From Siphonodentalium dalli (taxonomy: Eukaryota; Mollusca; Scaphopoda; Gadilida; Siphonodentaliidae): DNA of 64,000 nt. Shown piece after piece: positions 23,971-37,143 of the stretch. The translations under genes and the position numbers were made by a program. The notes under the pieces are model-generated. The model saw only the letters and a program-made list of their open reading frames with translations, did not search any database and was not told the DNA's origin. Numbering within the stretch: the first letter of the stretch is position 1; each line of letters starts with the position of its first letter. The stretch lies in NCBI GenBank assembly GCA_032622095.1, contig CP136065.1:52507949-52571948 (forward strand). The letters are read 5' to 3'.

Positions 23971-24577
23971 TTACTAGCGACACGCAGTGTCAAACTTGAA
24001 AAGCTGGCGCAATTGTCTTTTATCTACTGGCGTGCACTGATCGTTTATACAGAAATGGCTGGACTATCAAAGCTGAAAATTTGTATATAGAGGTAATTCG
24101 ACCCGGAAATTCTTATTAGATAGGCCCAGTTGATGTCTTAAAAATTGAAACATGGGGGTAAATTGACCCATAGAGTGTCAATAGTTAGATGCCGTTGACT
24201 TCAGATGACTTAAAGGGGCAAATATGAGCAATAAAGAGCGTTCCATATCAGCTTAGAAGATATGTAGGTAAATTGGTACAGATGGCCGGGTCACCACTCA
24301 CCTGACCAGGGGAGTGCATGGCAGTTTGACATTGAAGTTTGACCACAGATGACTTAAAGTGGGACCTATAAATTATATGATCAATAAAGAGCGTTTATGT
24401 CAACGGGACCTAGCATGTATAAACATGACGCTACATACATGTAACCTCTTGACTAATACTCTTCCTGTCAAACATTGGTTTTACCACCAATTTCCCGACA
24501 CATTTCTGGATTGATAATCAAAATCATGCCCCTAATTCCCAGAGTGACACCTGATTCAGTTCATGTATCTGACTTAA

Positions 24578-24826
24578 CCCTACAATGACTGGAGCTTCCT
24601 GAAATTTTATGAAAACCCTGTACCAATGCATTCTCTGGTATATGTGAGTCTCTCATAGGGAGCCTCCCATATATAAGAGAATACATTGGCCTAACAATAT
24701 TTACATTGACCGTGTAAGCTAGAGCATTCTCTTATAAATGGGAGGCTCCCTTTAACTAGTATATAAGATAATGCACTGGCACATAATCTTTAATGCTGCA
24801 CCAGCATAACTCCCATCATGAAAGGG
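24578..24826. mobile_element. Family C element, shell 1
   Basis: TTAA on both sides. Left CCCTACAATGACTGGAGC, right 'ctcccatcatgaaaggg'. The core arms are diverged from one another, so this looks like an older copy. Confidence 0.78.
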
Positions 24827-24973
24827 TTAAATTGTATTAATTCACACAAACAACCAATGGTTTATGTATGGTCTGTTACAATATGTTCAAAATGGTCTCA
24901 GATAACTGGAGACAAGAATTCTTAGGGGTGTAAAAGATTACATTCCATGAAATATTAGGCCTGCCGTAGGATT

Positions 24974-25528
24974 GATCATGCCATTAATCTCTACTCTGAC
25001 TGTGCCCATAGAGATAATATTCCACTAGATCATGCCACGATTCTCTACTCTGGCTAACGCCCATAGAGATCATATTCCACTAGCACAAAACCTTGGAACT
25101 TTTTGAAGTTTTCAAATTTGCCAGGGAATCTTATAAAGTCGAAAAAATAATGCGGGGAATATATTTCTTAGTTATTATCTGTTCCTTAATATTGTGAATG
25201 TCCCAATTGCATGCTTTTCCGTGGTATTTGTGAGCCGATATCAGAATAAACAATGAATTAATTAACCAGTCCTGAGAAATTCCATAATTGTAAGCGACGC
25301 AAAGCATAATTACTCACATTGCTCACAAATTTATTTAAATCGTGAAAGATCGAGTTGAGACCTTCACCAACAGTGAAGTACTTTATTAAGGAACAGATAA
25401 TAACTAAGAACTATATTCCCCTGCATTATTTTTTCCACTTTATAAGGTTCCCTGTCAAAACAAGGTTTTGTACTGGTGGAATATGATCTCTATGGGCGTT
25501 AGCTAGAGTAGAGATTCGTGGCATGATC
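24974..25528. mobile_element. Foldback repeat with duplicated left arm
   Basis: Inverted arms 'gatcatgccacga', 'tctctactctggctaacgcc', 'catagagatcatattccac' and 'tttcttagttattatctgtt', and their inverse at 25380-25528. The outermost 54 bp of the left arm are tandemly duplicated. A further homologous segment (about 25550-25648) is cut by MITE A copy 9. Confidence 0.72.
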
Positions 25529-25648
25529 TAATATTCAACCATTTCAAAATTAGGAAACTTTTTGAATATCTGACGGGAAACTAAGTAACATCGTAAAAAT
25601 GACACAGGTGTTATATTTCTTAGTCAATACCTGGTCCTTAATAATGTA

Positions 25649-25781
25649 CCGTAATGCCCTAAATAATCGACTCCTTAACCACAGCAGAATTTTGGGTAAC
25701 TTTTCAGGATTTAGTTGGAAATATGGCTTGTTGCCATTCATCGGAAAGCTCTCACTGAGTCGATTATTTAGGGCATTACTG
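25649..25781. mobile_element. MITE family A copy 9 (right arm mostly deleted)
   Basis: Left arm complete through 'gaaagctctcactga', then only 'gtcgattatttagggcatta' of the right arm. TA flanks are present. It interrupts a copy of the foldback repeat at 24974-25528. Confidence 0.82.
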
Positions 25782-26261
25782 TATACAGAATTCTTGCACC
25801 TCTCTAAAATGGCAGACTTCAGATTCTCTTGTCCCACTTCATAGCAATCAATAGTGCAATCCAGACACAAATAATTTAAGCATTAATTTGTATGGAAATC
25901 AATTTGCTTCCATTACACAAATTTTCTATTTGTCTGAGTAGTGTTAGTGTATGGAACGTTATATAATGCTGTCCTTTCATCCGTTTGGAATAAATCACTG
26001 TTGTTTTACACCTGCCCTCCTACAGTTGTATACAGATTATCGATAATGTAATGTCTTCAGACTCTTCGTTGTTATCAAGGATCCTCATTAGTAAACTTCT
26101 CCCTGTTTCTTAACTGGTTCGCTGCTAAATATCCTACATACACGTAATAAAATGCGTATATATATTTCAACAAACAGAAAATTATTGAATTTTATGCTCG
26201 GAGTTGATAATTTTCAATCTTTTCTCAAATTTGACCCCCATATATATACATTTGTGATTAT

Positions 26262-26610
26262 GTTATGAGCCTGGATGTCTCACTAGGCTATGGTTATGGG
26301 CTTGGATGTCTCAATAGGCTATGGTTATGAGTCTGGATGTCTCATTAGGCTATGGCTATGCCTATGGGCCTGGATGTCTCATTAGCCATTATGCTATGGT
26401 TATGAGCCTTGATGTCTCATTAGACTATGGTTATGGGTCTGGATGTCTCATTAGGCAATGATTATGAGTCCGGATGTCTCATTAGGCAATGGTTATGGTC
26501 CTGGATGTCTCATTAGGCCATGGTTATGAGCCTGGTGGTCTGTTTGTCAAAGTAGGTTATCGATATGAGCTTGGATGTCTCATTATGTTATGGTTATGAG
26601 CTTGGTTGTC
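26262..26610 (+). repeat. Minisatellite, unit about 31 bp
   Basis: About eleven degenerate units of 'gttatgagcctggatgtctc' plus 'attaggctatg'. Confidence 0.85.
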
Positions 26611-26988
26611 CGCCGCCCTTTAGGGCAAAACATTTTTTAATTTTCTCAAACTTTTCGTGATATAAGTACCTTTTCTGACAATTTTATTGGTTGGCATCCA
26701 TTCTAACTTCACAATGTCCCAATTTAATTATATATGTAACAATATTTCTGAAATATTACCTGACAAACACTATTTAAATGATTAAACTAAACAAGAGTTG
26801 ACTAAACAAGACAGTGTCATTGCCAAAGCCCATATCTGGGCTTCCAGCACTCTTACATAGGGTCCAAATATGGGCTTTCAGCACTGAACCAGTTAAGGCC
26901 TTAGAAAATTTAATGTGTGGTTGTGGTTACAAGTCACAAATTAATTACCAAACAGGGTCAGTAGGTACGCTTAAAATAATAAAAATTT

Positions 26989-27367
26989 AAAGGTACTCAA
27001 TCCTATTTGATGGTCCCAATATAATCAGATTCCAAAAACAAAATTTTTAGAAATGCCGCTTCAGTTATCAGAATCAATAAATTGCCCCAAAATAATGCTG
27101 ACCACTGTCAACTATAGTATAAAATTGCCCGAAACATGTTATTTATCAACATGTTGTTTGACGAAATATAGCCTTATTATCAACACAAAGCCTCTTGATT
27201 TTAGAGTTATCCATCTTCATCCGCAATATGGTTCCAGACCATCGGCTTGTCAACTTTTAACTGGGCCACTTATTATAAGTCTCAATTGTGAAAAATTATA
27301 GATTTAAAAAATCAATATCTAATAACTCTTTGATAGGTGGATTGCTTGACTTGAATGAAATATATTA
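26989..27367. mobile_element. GGTACTCAATC MITE, right end truncated
   Basis: Second copy of the element at 45556. The right terminus is missing where a MITE A fragment begins. Confidence 0.72.
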
Positions 27368-27456
27368 CCATTCATCGGAAAGCTTTCATATTTCTGACTA
27401 AATCCTGAAATTACCCATAATTCTGCTACGGTTAAGGAGTCAATTATTTAGGGCAC
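27368..27456. mobile_element. MITE family A copy 10 (right-arm fragment)
   Basis: Only a degenerate right arm is left, from 'ccattcatcggaaagc' to 'ggagtcaattatttagggc'. It abuts, and may have truncated, the GGTACTCAATC element on its left. Confidence 0.7.
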
Positions 27457-27496
27457 GTAATAAACAACACAGGAGTCACACCAAACCTCTCTTTAA

Positions 27497-27733
27497 CCCT
27501 TTGAGTGCCAGGTTGATTTTTGTATCAACCCATATACCCTGTGCCAATGCATTCTCTTATATATGCGAGTCGACCATAGGTCGCCTCGCATATATAAGAG
27601 AATGCATTGGCCTAACATTTTCTTCTTTTTTTTACAATTTTTTTTACAATTTTAATAATTTATTCTTATATTCTTTAACAGACTTATTTTGTAGGTTTTG
27701 GGCCGATGAGATCGGCCCCTGGCACTCAAAGGG
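27497..27733. mobile_element. Family C core (half) in shell 3 (CCCTTTGAGTGCCAGG)
   Basis: TTAA on both sides. Perfect 16-bp termini CCCTTTGAGTGCCAGG / CCTGGCACTCAAAGGG. Only the left core palindrome is present, followed by AT-rich spacer and 'gccgatgagatcggccc'. Confidence 0.85.
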
Positions 27734-27999
27734 TTAAAAAAGAAAATATTCTGAAAATTTATGATTAATATCAAATCAAAGCTACTGTCTTTATGAATGA
27801 CTGCAATCAGTTACCTTCCCAAATCTTTCGCCGAAATGTTTACAAAATACACAACTGAACTCGAGACTAGACAACATCATCTAATTATTTTAAAGAAACC
27901 CAGAACAACTTCTCAGGATCTACAATTACATGCCTGTTCCACCCAATGGAATAGCCTTTAAAACGACTTCACATTATATCAAAACAGGCACACACTCAA

Positions 28000-28960
28000 A
28001 AGCTGAAACAGTAACATACAAAAATTGTGGATGCACAGACTGTACCCATTGACCTACATTTGTAATATATATATCAATCACATCTTTGGGAGATATCTGA
28101 TTGTTACCCAGCCTCACTTAGGCAACTACCCCTGGAATACTCGACAAATTATACGCTCATTTACAATTCAAGATTCAAATAAGAACTAAAAATATCTTAT
28201 ATCTAGAAAGTATTATGGAAACCTGAAAAGATGTAAATTTTTCTCATGTGTATTGTATCGAACTAGGTAATTTGCAGGTATTTAATATTCCGATTTAACA
28301 TGGGAATTGAGTAAAATGGCGACCAAAATGTTCTGCCATTTTGTAGGCTCATATCAACACAACAAAACTTTACTCATGGTTGCAGTATATATGTTTTCTT
28401 AATATTGTCCTCCCATGAACAACAGCTGTAGAATCAATGAACAATGAACATTAGGGCCAACTAACAAATATTTGTTTTCCGTTAACCCAACAAAGCCTAT
28501 TTTGAACCGCCGAGTCAACACATTTTATTGTGAGTTCGGAACAACCTGAAAATATATTACCTGTATCTCATTCCATGACATGCATTCATTGGACTGCTTG
28601 CTAATATTTCCGATTTGTAAAGGGTGATGATAGTGAATACCGAACAAGAGTAGTCTCCTTCACTAAAATGGCAACATCCAGAGGTGTTATTGTCGTCTGT
28701 TGGACGAATGTGTTCACGGTGACAAAATCAAAATAATAAAAAAAGAGAAAAATGGCAAGTACTAAAGAATTTGTTACTGCGAATGAGTTGATTGTTTCTT
28801 TATACACTGTATACACCAGCCCGCTGATGCTAGGAGGTTCAAAATTGTGAGGGGGAGGTGGGCATCATATTGTTGAAATAATTGGAAAATACTTGGAAAA
28901 AAAGTTTTTCATGTGCCATCCAAACCTAATTTTTTTTCAATCTGTTAGCAGAAACAAGGG
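28000..28960. other. Anonymous AT-rich DNA
   Basis: Nothing supportable seen. Confidence 0.55.
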
Positions 28961-28964
28961 TAGA

Positions 28965-29500
28965 GGCTCTAAGGTCCCAAAAATGGCCAAAGTGTGCAAA
29001 ATTGGATAAAAGCATGAAACTTGGTATACACATACATGTAGTTCATGATATGGGGGTCAATATAAGAGCGAGACCCAAGTGTGAAAATGACCTTGATGAC
29101 CTTGAGGTCAAGGTCAAAATTTCAATTTTTCAGAGGCGGTATGAGTTTTAACATATTTAAGACAACACATTACTTATACATATCAAACTTACATAAATAT
29201 GACTTCAAATAGGCCACATTAGTCACCTTTATAACAAAATCTACAAACATCTTGAGAACTTTTCATATTGAAGCTCAAAAAGTCAGTTGTTCATCCGAAT
29301 AATTGCAAAAATTCTATGAACAAATGAATATAAAGTCCCACCTATTTAACATGCTCACTAAATGCCACCACATTCCACATAATTTTAATTGCATATATAT
29401 CAGCGTACATTACCAGAGTGAGACCCAAGCATTAAATTCACCCAGATGACCTTGAGGTCAAGGTCAAAGGTCAAAACTCATTTTTATAAAATTGTTAATG
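28965..29500 (+). repeat. 'ccttgaggtcaaggtca' repeat, forward
   Basis: 'ttggataaaagcatgaaact', 'gagcgagacccaagtgtg' and 'tgaccttgaggtcaaggtca', the latter two recurring after about 350 bp. Confidence 0.65.
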
Positions 29501-30329
29501 GTGTGAGCTGAGCCTGAATTATTCCTCGATATTTGTCCGAAATTACATAAATATATTATAATACTGAACTCTCAGGAATTCTATCAATTTATGAACATAT
29601 ATTTAAGTAAATGTTGGTAAGAAGATAAAAAATTCAATATACCTGTAAAGTCACAAAATAAAATGCCAACACGATGCCACCAAGTTAAAAATTTTAGGCA
29701 CATGTGTTCAATATATGGATAACAAGGATTTCAGAGGGTTTTGAAAAAAATATGTTACATTTATTAAGTAAGATTTTGCTCATTTTAGTCACCCAACGCA
29801 TTGCACAATACATGTATTACCCATATGACCTTGACACATAAGCACTACCGGTACATGAGGTGGAAAAAAAATTGGCATGATCACATGGTAATCGATTCTC
29901 TGGTCAGGATTAAAGGACAGTAAAATCACATGTCAGCAATGTATAGACAGATTATATGTGGAATATGTTGAACCGACATGCATTCAATTTGGTAACAATT
30001 ATGAGAATATGACTACCATTACATGCACACCCAATAAATGAGATCTGTTGTCCAGAATATAATATCACCATCATGTTATTGGCATCAAAATTTGGGAACA
30101 TAATTTAGCTGTTGAATAACTTGTTACGAAAGATTAAGTCATGCTAAAGACAGAACTAGAGTGTTGATACAAGAGCATTGAATAGACATATTCCCTACTA
30201 AAACACGAGACCGTAATATATATATATATATGTACATTACTCGTCCATCAATTGAGAATGAGCTCATTGATAAAAAAGAAGTTGGCTCCCAGTGAATGTT
30301 GAGATCTCACCACACTAAAGAAAGTGGTC
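29501..30329. other. Anonymous AT-rich DNA
   Basis: Nothing supportable seen. Confidence 0.55.
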
Positions 30330-31750
30330 CTTTGAAAGGTCAGACAGTTATTGTGCTAAAATCACCCCATGTTGGACACGAGCAGACATATACTGTGTCA
30401 TATAAATTCTAGCAGTGTGGTTGGAGACTTGTGGTTGTTGTGTGGTATATTATCTACTGGCCATCACTCTGGTCGCCGAACTAGAGACTAGCATCGTGAT
30501 ATAGCATACCCTTTGATTCACTAATTCAGATATACCCTGTTGGTAAAATTTATTGGTTTTCTCTTGAAAAAAAGGAAGTTTAGTTTTGAAAGAAATGTGC
30601 AAACAATGCTATAATAATATCTTTTTCGCAGACAATAAGTCATTTCTTGTAAAGAGTGTCAAAATGCTATGCCACTGAATCCTAAAGCAAGCAAGGTTGG
30701 CTCTCTGGGTGTTTATATCTCCGATTTGGTATACAATGTGTGAAATGGTCATCAGGGGTGGCCAATATACTAGTATATCTATGTATCAATGGGCCGCATA
30801 ACATGTACAAGGACTGGATATTCACATTAGTGGCAGGCTACCCGTATCTCAATATGGATCATTATAGTGTCGGTATTCAGAAAGTTGTTGGTCAGATTGC
30901 CAGAACAGCGATGTCGGAGAACTGGATGTCTATACTCTATAGTCTCCCCATATTATGTTATCCGGTACCTCAATAGTTCCTAAAATAGTGGTATCTAGGA
31001 ACTGGGTGCATGTCCATCGTGGTGGACGAAAGCAGGGGGCCGAATCACTCTGATTCCAGCATTAATTGGTTAGCTAAAGTATCCACCACACATAATAACA
31101 CATATCCATGCAAACCATACCTTTGTTTGGCCTCGGATCATCAGCATCTAGGATAGCCCAGGTAGTGGCATAGCGATACATACACGTAGGACTGATTAGT
31201 CAAAGTGCCACATTTTAGTGGTGACCATATAATATACACCGTTATATGACTATTCCTCTAGTTTACCCGTGTCATTGGATTTGGGAGGCATTTGCGAGTC
31301 ATCTGGGGTGGTGTATTCTACGTATCTATCTCGAAATTGGGACGCCAGTGCTCTTGTCTCCATTGATGTCTAGAATATCCATATTATGTATCCGTATTGT
31401 GGTGGTCAATTTCAAGAGAATTCACTGTACTCGAACAGCTGTGAAAAGCGTGACCTACACGTATATCTAGCAATGACAATATATTCTTATCCTGGGACTG
31501 GGTTACCCAAATACAAATTCCAGCAGTGGTCGGTCAAGTTAGCCATATCCAGAACCTGCATGGCTGCCATTGGCTTACCATAGAGTACTTCTGCAGCGGT
31601 GACCAGATTACCTACATGTATATCCGATATCCGGGAATTAGGGCGCAGATCGAGTGCACCAATATCACCCATGCACATCCTGAAACTAGGCAACCAATGT
31701 GCCAGTTTCCAGTGATGAACAGATTGCCTGTATGAAGGTGGTCCGATATC
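30330..31750. other. GC-richer anonymous block
   Basis: About 1.4 kb of higher-complexity sequence with no palindromes and several short open frames on both strands. No domain or family recognised and no convincing splice frame. It may be an old repeat or non-coding unique DNA. Confidence 0.3.
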
Positions 31751-33300
31751 TCACTCACGGAGACTCAACATTTTTCAATTCTGTAATTTCAGGACTTTGT
31801 CTGGTAGTATGCCAACTCTTAAGTATGTAACTTTTTAAACTTTGATAATAAAACCACCAAATTCTCTTCAGTATATTATGAAGAATAATAGCAAGGTAAA
31901 GCCAATCGTACATGTAACTTGTGTTGCCATTGCCAAAGAAAGTAACCTGACTCATGCCAACATTCCGCCTATACTTACATGGTCAAGCCATTTGGAAGTT
32001 TTGTGTCAAATGTGTAGCAGCAAAGTGGAATAATCCAATCTTCTGATAAGATTTTCTATATTGAGAAACCAACGCTATTCATGCAGTAGGAGAATATAGG
32101 AGATTCAAATGTTTCTGTGTGGAAATATTGTGTCTTGATTGAAGTCAATTAAGCATATCGGCGGTTGCATTGTGGACATGTCGCTTAACACCAGATTATG
32201 TTTACACATTCTGCTACAAATTGGGCCGATAGCTCAAAACATGTAGCTTTGGCGCCGTAAATCACATGACTTCTCCTGCCAAGTGTGTATCCATAGCAAG
32301 TATACCACAGTAGCACATGTTACAAGTTAAACGAATGTTTGGCTGAACCTGGCTATTATCACCTCCTTCAATAAAATCAGTAGAAATGGTAATTTATTTA
32401 TCACAGAGAGGGGTACCCTTCTAATGCCTTCTTTCTTCAAATTGGTATTTTGCCCCAACCCTTACTGGCTGTGTTATTGGCACTCATGACTGAAAACATC
32501 TTTTTTTTCTCAAAGCACAACAATTGCATTGATGACAGATCTTGAGACATGCTGTTAGGAGTTGAATATGATTTTGATAATTCGCTGACTTGGCTTTATT
32601 CAGTTTAATTTCAAAACAGCCTTAAACAGGTATACATTTTGACTTAGTACATACTTGCGACAAGCGTATGGTCTGAACTGTATTAGCTTATGAAAATACA
32701 ATATTAATGGGATGAAAATAATAATAAAAATAATGGTGTATCTTCGTTGATAAGTGCCGTGTGCTGGCGAGACATGGGTTCCAATTCTGCTCATTGGATC
32801 TTTTATTCATCCTAATAACGTATCTGATTGTGTCAAAATAATCATCGGAACACCAGCGAACACCATTCAATTTGAGTGGTATGTAAGCGCATCATTCCAA
32901 TTTAAAAAACTGATACTTGTTTGTTTGTTTTATTGGGATTAATGGTCGTTTTAGCTGCTATGTAACATCATGGCATATCAGGTCAGGTTTACAGGTGTAG
33001 GAGAGGCTGCGCAGAGGATATGTCTCACTGAGAATAAATCACTGAACACAGGAAAGTAATTGACAAACTTTCCCAATTACATGTACATGTACATGAATCC
33101 CTGTGTGTGCCACATTCGAATCAGTTTCACCATCACTAATTGGAATGGCTTATGTTTGTCTAATGCAACACATACCTTACCAACTGAGCCACTTTGTGCC
33201 CTCACTTATATTGGATATAATTATGATTGTTGCAATATGTTTGAATAAAACATCTAACCTGATAAGCCTAAACTATCCCCTCTCCCAAGTGATAATTGAC
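31751..33300. other. Anonymous AT-rich DNA
   Basis: Nothing supportable seen. Short frames on both strands are chance-like. Confidence 0.55.
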
Positions 33301-33319
33301 AACATGGCACAATTTTAAG

Positions 33320-33640
33320 TTCAAGGTCACCAAAAACATTCCAACTCTCATATAAAGCCCACAAATATAACGATGTTAGTCATATTATGTCTCCCCAGTG
33401 TGGAGTAATGAATAATATGCACAATGTATACCTTTTTAGCTCCCTTATGCACATTCCAGACAACCTATAGTGAAAATTCATGTTGATGACCTTGACCTTG
33501 AACTCAAGGTCATATGATGGGGTCTGCCAATTTGGGTCTCGCTTCGAACTGAACCCCCATGGTCTACTCTATATGTGTACCAATTTTCATGCTTTTATCC
33601 AAATTTGCACACCCCACTATTAGGCCTTATGGTTCAAAGT
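33320..33640 (-). repeat. 'ccttgaggtcaaggtca' repeat, inverted
   Basis: Inverse of the block at 28965: on the minus strand 'tttggataaaagcatgaaaa' and 'gaagcgagacccaaatt'. The two blocks could be ends of one 4.7-kb element or independent copies. Confidence 0.62.
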
Positions 33641-33666
33641 ACACTTCACACTTAACCTTGGAAATA

Positions 33667-33879
33667 CAGTAATGCCCTAAGTAATCGACCCCTTAACCAC
33701 AGCAGCATTATGGGTAACTTTTCAGGATTTAGTCGGAAATATGGCTTGTTGCCATTCATCGGAAAGCTTTCAGTTAGAGCTTTCTGATGAATGGCAACAA
33801 GCCATATTTCCGACTAAATCCTGAAAAGTTACCCTTAATTCTTCTGTGGTTAAGGGGTCGATTACTTAGGGCATTACTG
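33667..33879. mobile_element. MITE family A copy 11
   Basis: Full-length palindrome with TA on both sides. Both arms share 'aagtaatcgacccctt'. It immediately follows the inverted 'aaggtca' repeat block. Confidence 0.86.
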
Positions 33880-34291
33880 TATATACACATACCGGTAATC
33901 ACTTATGGGTAACAATAGAGTAACAATAGGGTAACATTTGAAAGACCTTGCATCATAGAAATATGATATTTATTTATTTATCTGATCAGATCATTAGATT
34001 TCAAAAATGATGATTCAATGAATGTCGCTGATATAACAATAGGTTAATTAAGTAATGGTCTACTCAAGTGGGAATGAATGAGAAATTTTTAAAACAATAG
34101 GATAATGACAAAGCGTTGATATGTTTCGTAGTGGTAGGTCTAAAAAAAAACATAAAATGGATAACGCTAAGGACAAAACAAAAAACTTCTCTGTTTCTGA
34201 TAACATTGGGATAATTTTCTGGACAGGCAGGCACGGATTTTTATTTTTTTTTATTTTTTTTTTAAAACCTTTCAACCATAAGCGATATAAT

Positions 34292-35207
34292 CAGGTCTGG
34301 CACAACTGGATATTCAGCTTAATAAGCTGAACTTAGCTTATTAAGCGGAATTCAGCTTAAAATTTACTATGGGGAATGGATAAACGCTGTGTTCCGCTCA
34401 TTTCCGCATTCTAAATCGAGTCAAGTCGGCAGCCTCAAGCAATTTCACTGCCAACTACGTTATTGTATGGGCTGCAAATCATTGTCTACTATTTTAATTT
34501 CAATTATTTTAGCAATTAATTTTACGATTGTCGCAGATTTCACCACTTTCTGTGTGTTTTTCTTCTAAAAAGACACCAAAATCCGCAGACATTTCACTTG
34601 CCAACTATTCGTGGTAACTCCTTTCCTTCAATTGCATAATCTCTAATCTGATTGGATGCATAGGTTTCTTTAAAATTAGGAATTTTAATCGAAATCAATT
34701 AAAGTTTCAGAGAAGTATGAGAGACCGTATGCGTCACTATTTATGATGGCCACTCTGATCTTCATCTCACGGAGATCATGTCTTTAAAATCGTTATGTTC
34801 AGTTCCCCACGGATATTAACATGTGTTTAATCATCACCTTAGGCTTATCAGATTAGAGCTTATGCAATTGAAGGAAAGGAGTTACCACGAATAGTTGGCA
34901 TGTGAAATGTCTGAGGATTTTGGTGTCTTTTTAGAAGAAAAACACACAGAAAGTGGTGAAATCTGCGACAATCGTAAAATTAATTGCTAAAATAATTGAA
35001 ATTAAAATAGTAGACAATGATTTGCAGCCCATACAACAATGTATGTGGCAGTGAAATTGCTTGAGGCTGCCGACTTGACTCAATTTAGAATGCGGAAATG
35101 AGCGGAACACAGCGTTTATCCATTCCCCATAGTAAATTTTAAGCTGAATTCCGCTTAATAAGCTAAGTTCAGCTTATTAAGCTGAATATCCAGTTGTGCC
35201 GGACCTG
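34292..35207. mobile_element. Long foldback element, 5-bp TSD (916 bp)
   Basis: Arms of about 370 bp (34292-34660 and about 34850-35207) are nearly perfect inverted copies around a central segment of about 190 bp. Termini CAGGTCTGGCACAACTGG / CCAGTTGTGCCGGACCTG. Flanking 5-bp repeat ataat. The subterminal part is a cluster of small palindromes such as 'ttcagcttaataagctgaa'. No coding capacity. Superfamily unassigned. Confidence 0.83.
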
Positions 35208-35944
35208 ATAATAGTGTAGTCAAGTCACGGTCCCATGGAATATGGTAGATCTATGTGTATTGAAAATGAGCCAAGCATTGGATAAAAACATGCTGTCCCT
35301 TGAATTCATTCACTCTACAGTAAGATCTCTACCAACGTTGAAATTAATAACCAACTTATTTTTGCTTTTGGGATTGGGCCACTCTAACAGGTAACTATAG
35401 ACGAACCTTCTGGAGAAAATTGACAAAAAAAATTAAGGCAGGCAAGAAAATCTCAGCCAGGCAGGGTATCGGAAACAAAAAGGTTTCTTTTTTGGCGTAA
35501 ACCAGGCTCTAGCCGAGAGGGCGACTTGGGAGATATCTTCTCCCTAAAATGTGTCACTTCTCCCTCATTTTGTCCCAGGGAGAAGTGACCTCTCTCCTAT
35601 ACCAGTATGCATATGTCCCAACGTCATATTTAAAGTATATTTACAGATTATAAATTATAATGATGTTCTTATTCACTATAATAGTTTTATAAATGGCCTC
35701 TTGTGTTGCATAATACTTATTGGACCATCGAAGGGTGATGTTAGGGTGTAAATTGAATTTCATCCATTGTTACTTCTCTCGGATAACAGTCCACATCTCT
35801 CTAGTAACCAAGTAAACAAACAGGGAGAAGAGACTTCTCCCAAATTTAAACCTCTAGGCTGTCCCTGCACTAAATGGATATCCAGATAGCAACACAATGA
35901 GAGTATACTGTATGCCTGTGATCAAGGCCGAAAACTGTCTTTAA

Positions 35945-36222
35945 CCTTTTCTTTACAAAATGGACTCTACGGCCCTGTTATAAAATAATACATTGGAATC
36001 TGTTGGAATGGAATATTATTCATTGGTAGGGATGTTCAGAAAATATGAGCAGATGAAAAACAGACAAACAGATACATGTAAGTGCAGAAGCATTGCTATT
36101 AATTGTTGGGAAATTTTTAGACAATAATTTCAACAAACGGCCTATGGTTGTTTGTTGAACATATTATCTGAACCTTTCCAAGGGAACAACTCGACAATGA
36201 GTAATTAGTATAAAACAAAGGG
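35945..36222. mobile_element. Family H element, TTAA-flanked (278 bp)
   Basis: TTAA on both sides. Left CCTTTTCTTTACAAAATGG, right 'gtataaaacaaaggg'. Interior shared with the copy at 8147 and with the right-end fragment in the WDFY3 intron. piggyBac-like by TTAA and the CC(C/T)TTT end; no transposase. Confidence 0.7.
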
Positions 36223-36372
36223 TTAACATACATTGATAGTCAAATAGAGCTGTCTCGCAAAATATTATTTCCAGAAGCGTTTCAAAACTCAAATATCGTT
36301 GTGCTAAATTTTAAATAGACTTTGTAATTCAGTTGCTTTGAGTCAATGCTACATTCTATAGATAACACTTAC

Positions 36373-36496
36373 CAGTTGATTGGTTTGAAGCTAAGCGGCG
36401 GATTTCAGTCACCATGAGTTTTGACACATGGCTACAAAATTGAAGAATATCTCCAAACTTCTCCGTCATATCTGTAGCCGGAGAATTACCAAACAC
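36373..36496 (-). CDS. WDFY3: WDFY3 (ALFY) orthologue, second coding exon
   Basis: The exon continues the frame of the exon at 38168-38377: LFCK joins VFGN across the intron, as in vertebrate WDFY3 (MLPVFNRVFGN, from memory). It is 124 bp, starting after tttgcag and ending ACT-G/gtaagtg, so it leaves in phase 1. It encodes 41 residues plus one base. Recognisable blocks are MTEKFGDILQF and SKLMVTEIRRLASN, against vertebrate MTEKFSDLLQF and SRLMVTEIRRRASN. The region belongs to the helical N-terminal part of the protein, upstream of all named domains. A TTAA-flanked MITE ends 150 bp downstream and another begins 47 bp upstream. The next exon (expected to begin by completing a G-initial codon, then an alanine-rich stretch) was not found at lower coordinates. 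Confidence 0.92.
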
Positions 36497-36543
36497 CTGC
36501 AAATACATGGTTGATTGCTTTATTGGGTTTTGCTTCACTTTAA

Positions 36544-36989
36544 CCCTTTCAGTGCCAGGTCAGATTTTTGTATCAACCCATATACCCTGTGCCAATGCAT
36601 TCTCTTATATACATGTATGCGAGTTGATCATAGGTCGCCTCGCATATATAAGAGAATGCATTGGCCTAACAATTTTTCATCATTTGTTATTTTTTACAAT
36701 TTTAATAATTTTTTCTTATATTCTCAGACTTATTTTGTAGGTTTAGTGCCAGGGAATCTTACGTTTTTCATGGGCATCATAATTATTACTATGAATACTT
36801 GGTGATAGTTTTGAGTTATAACATGCCCCTAAGGTTTTATCCAGTTTGTTTTTAAATTCGCTATAGCATGCTTAATGTTGACCAAAAAAAATTCAACCCA
36901 AAAAACTTTTTTATTTAAATTTTTTTTTAGGGCCGATTTTACAGACCGTAAATTAGGGCCGATGAGATCAGCCCCTGGCACTGAAAGGG
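36544..36989. mobile_element. Family C core (half) in shell 3, inside WDFY3 intron
   Basis: TTAA on both sides. Termini CCCTTTCAGTGCCAGG / CCTGGCACTGAAAGGG. Left core palindrome with a CATGTA hexamer insertion. It begins 47 bp from the acceptor of the exon at 36373-36496. Confidence 0.86.
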
Positions 36990-37143
36990 TTAAGCAACTG
37001 TGGCCATATCATGACTATGTCAGTTTTAGCAGTGAAAGAAAGGCCTAATATCACTACTAACTCATACTACTACATGAAACAAGTGTAGCATCAATAGTCC
37101 AGAGACATGTATATTTGAATTTGCATTGTTATTGCAGGATAAC

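Noticed and set aside
26262-26610. CRISPR-like array
   Set aside because: The repeats are head-to-tail 31-bp minisatellite units without unique spacers, and this is animal DNA.
1-36372. Third WDFY3 exon
   Set aside because: I looked on the minus strand for an exon continuing in phase 1 with the expected Gly-Trp-Met and Phe-Phe-Asp-Leu-Pro blocks and found no candidate; it probably lies beyond the window.
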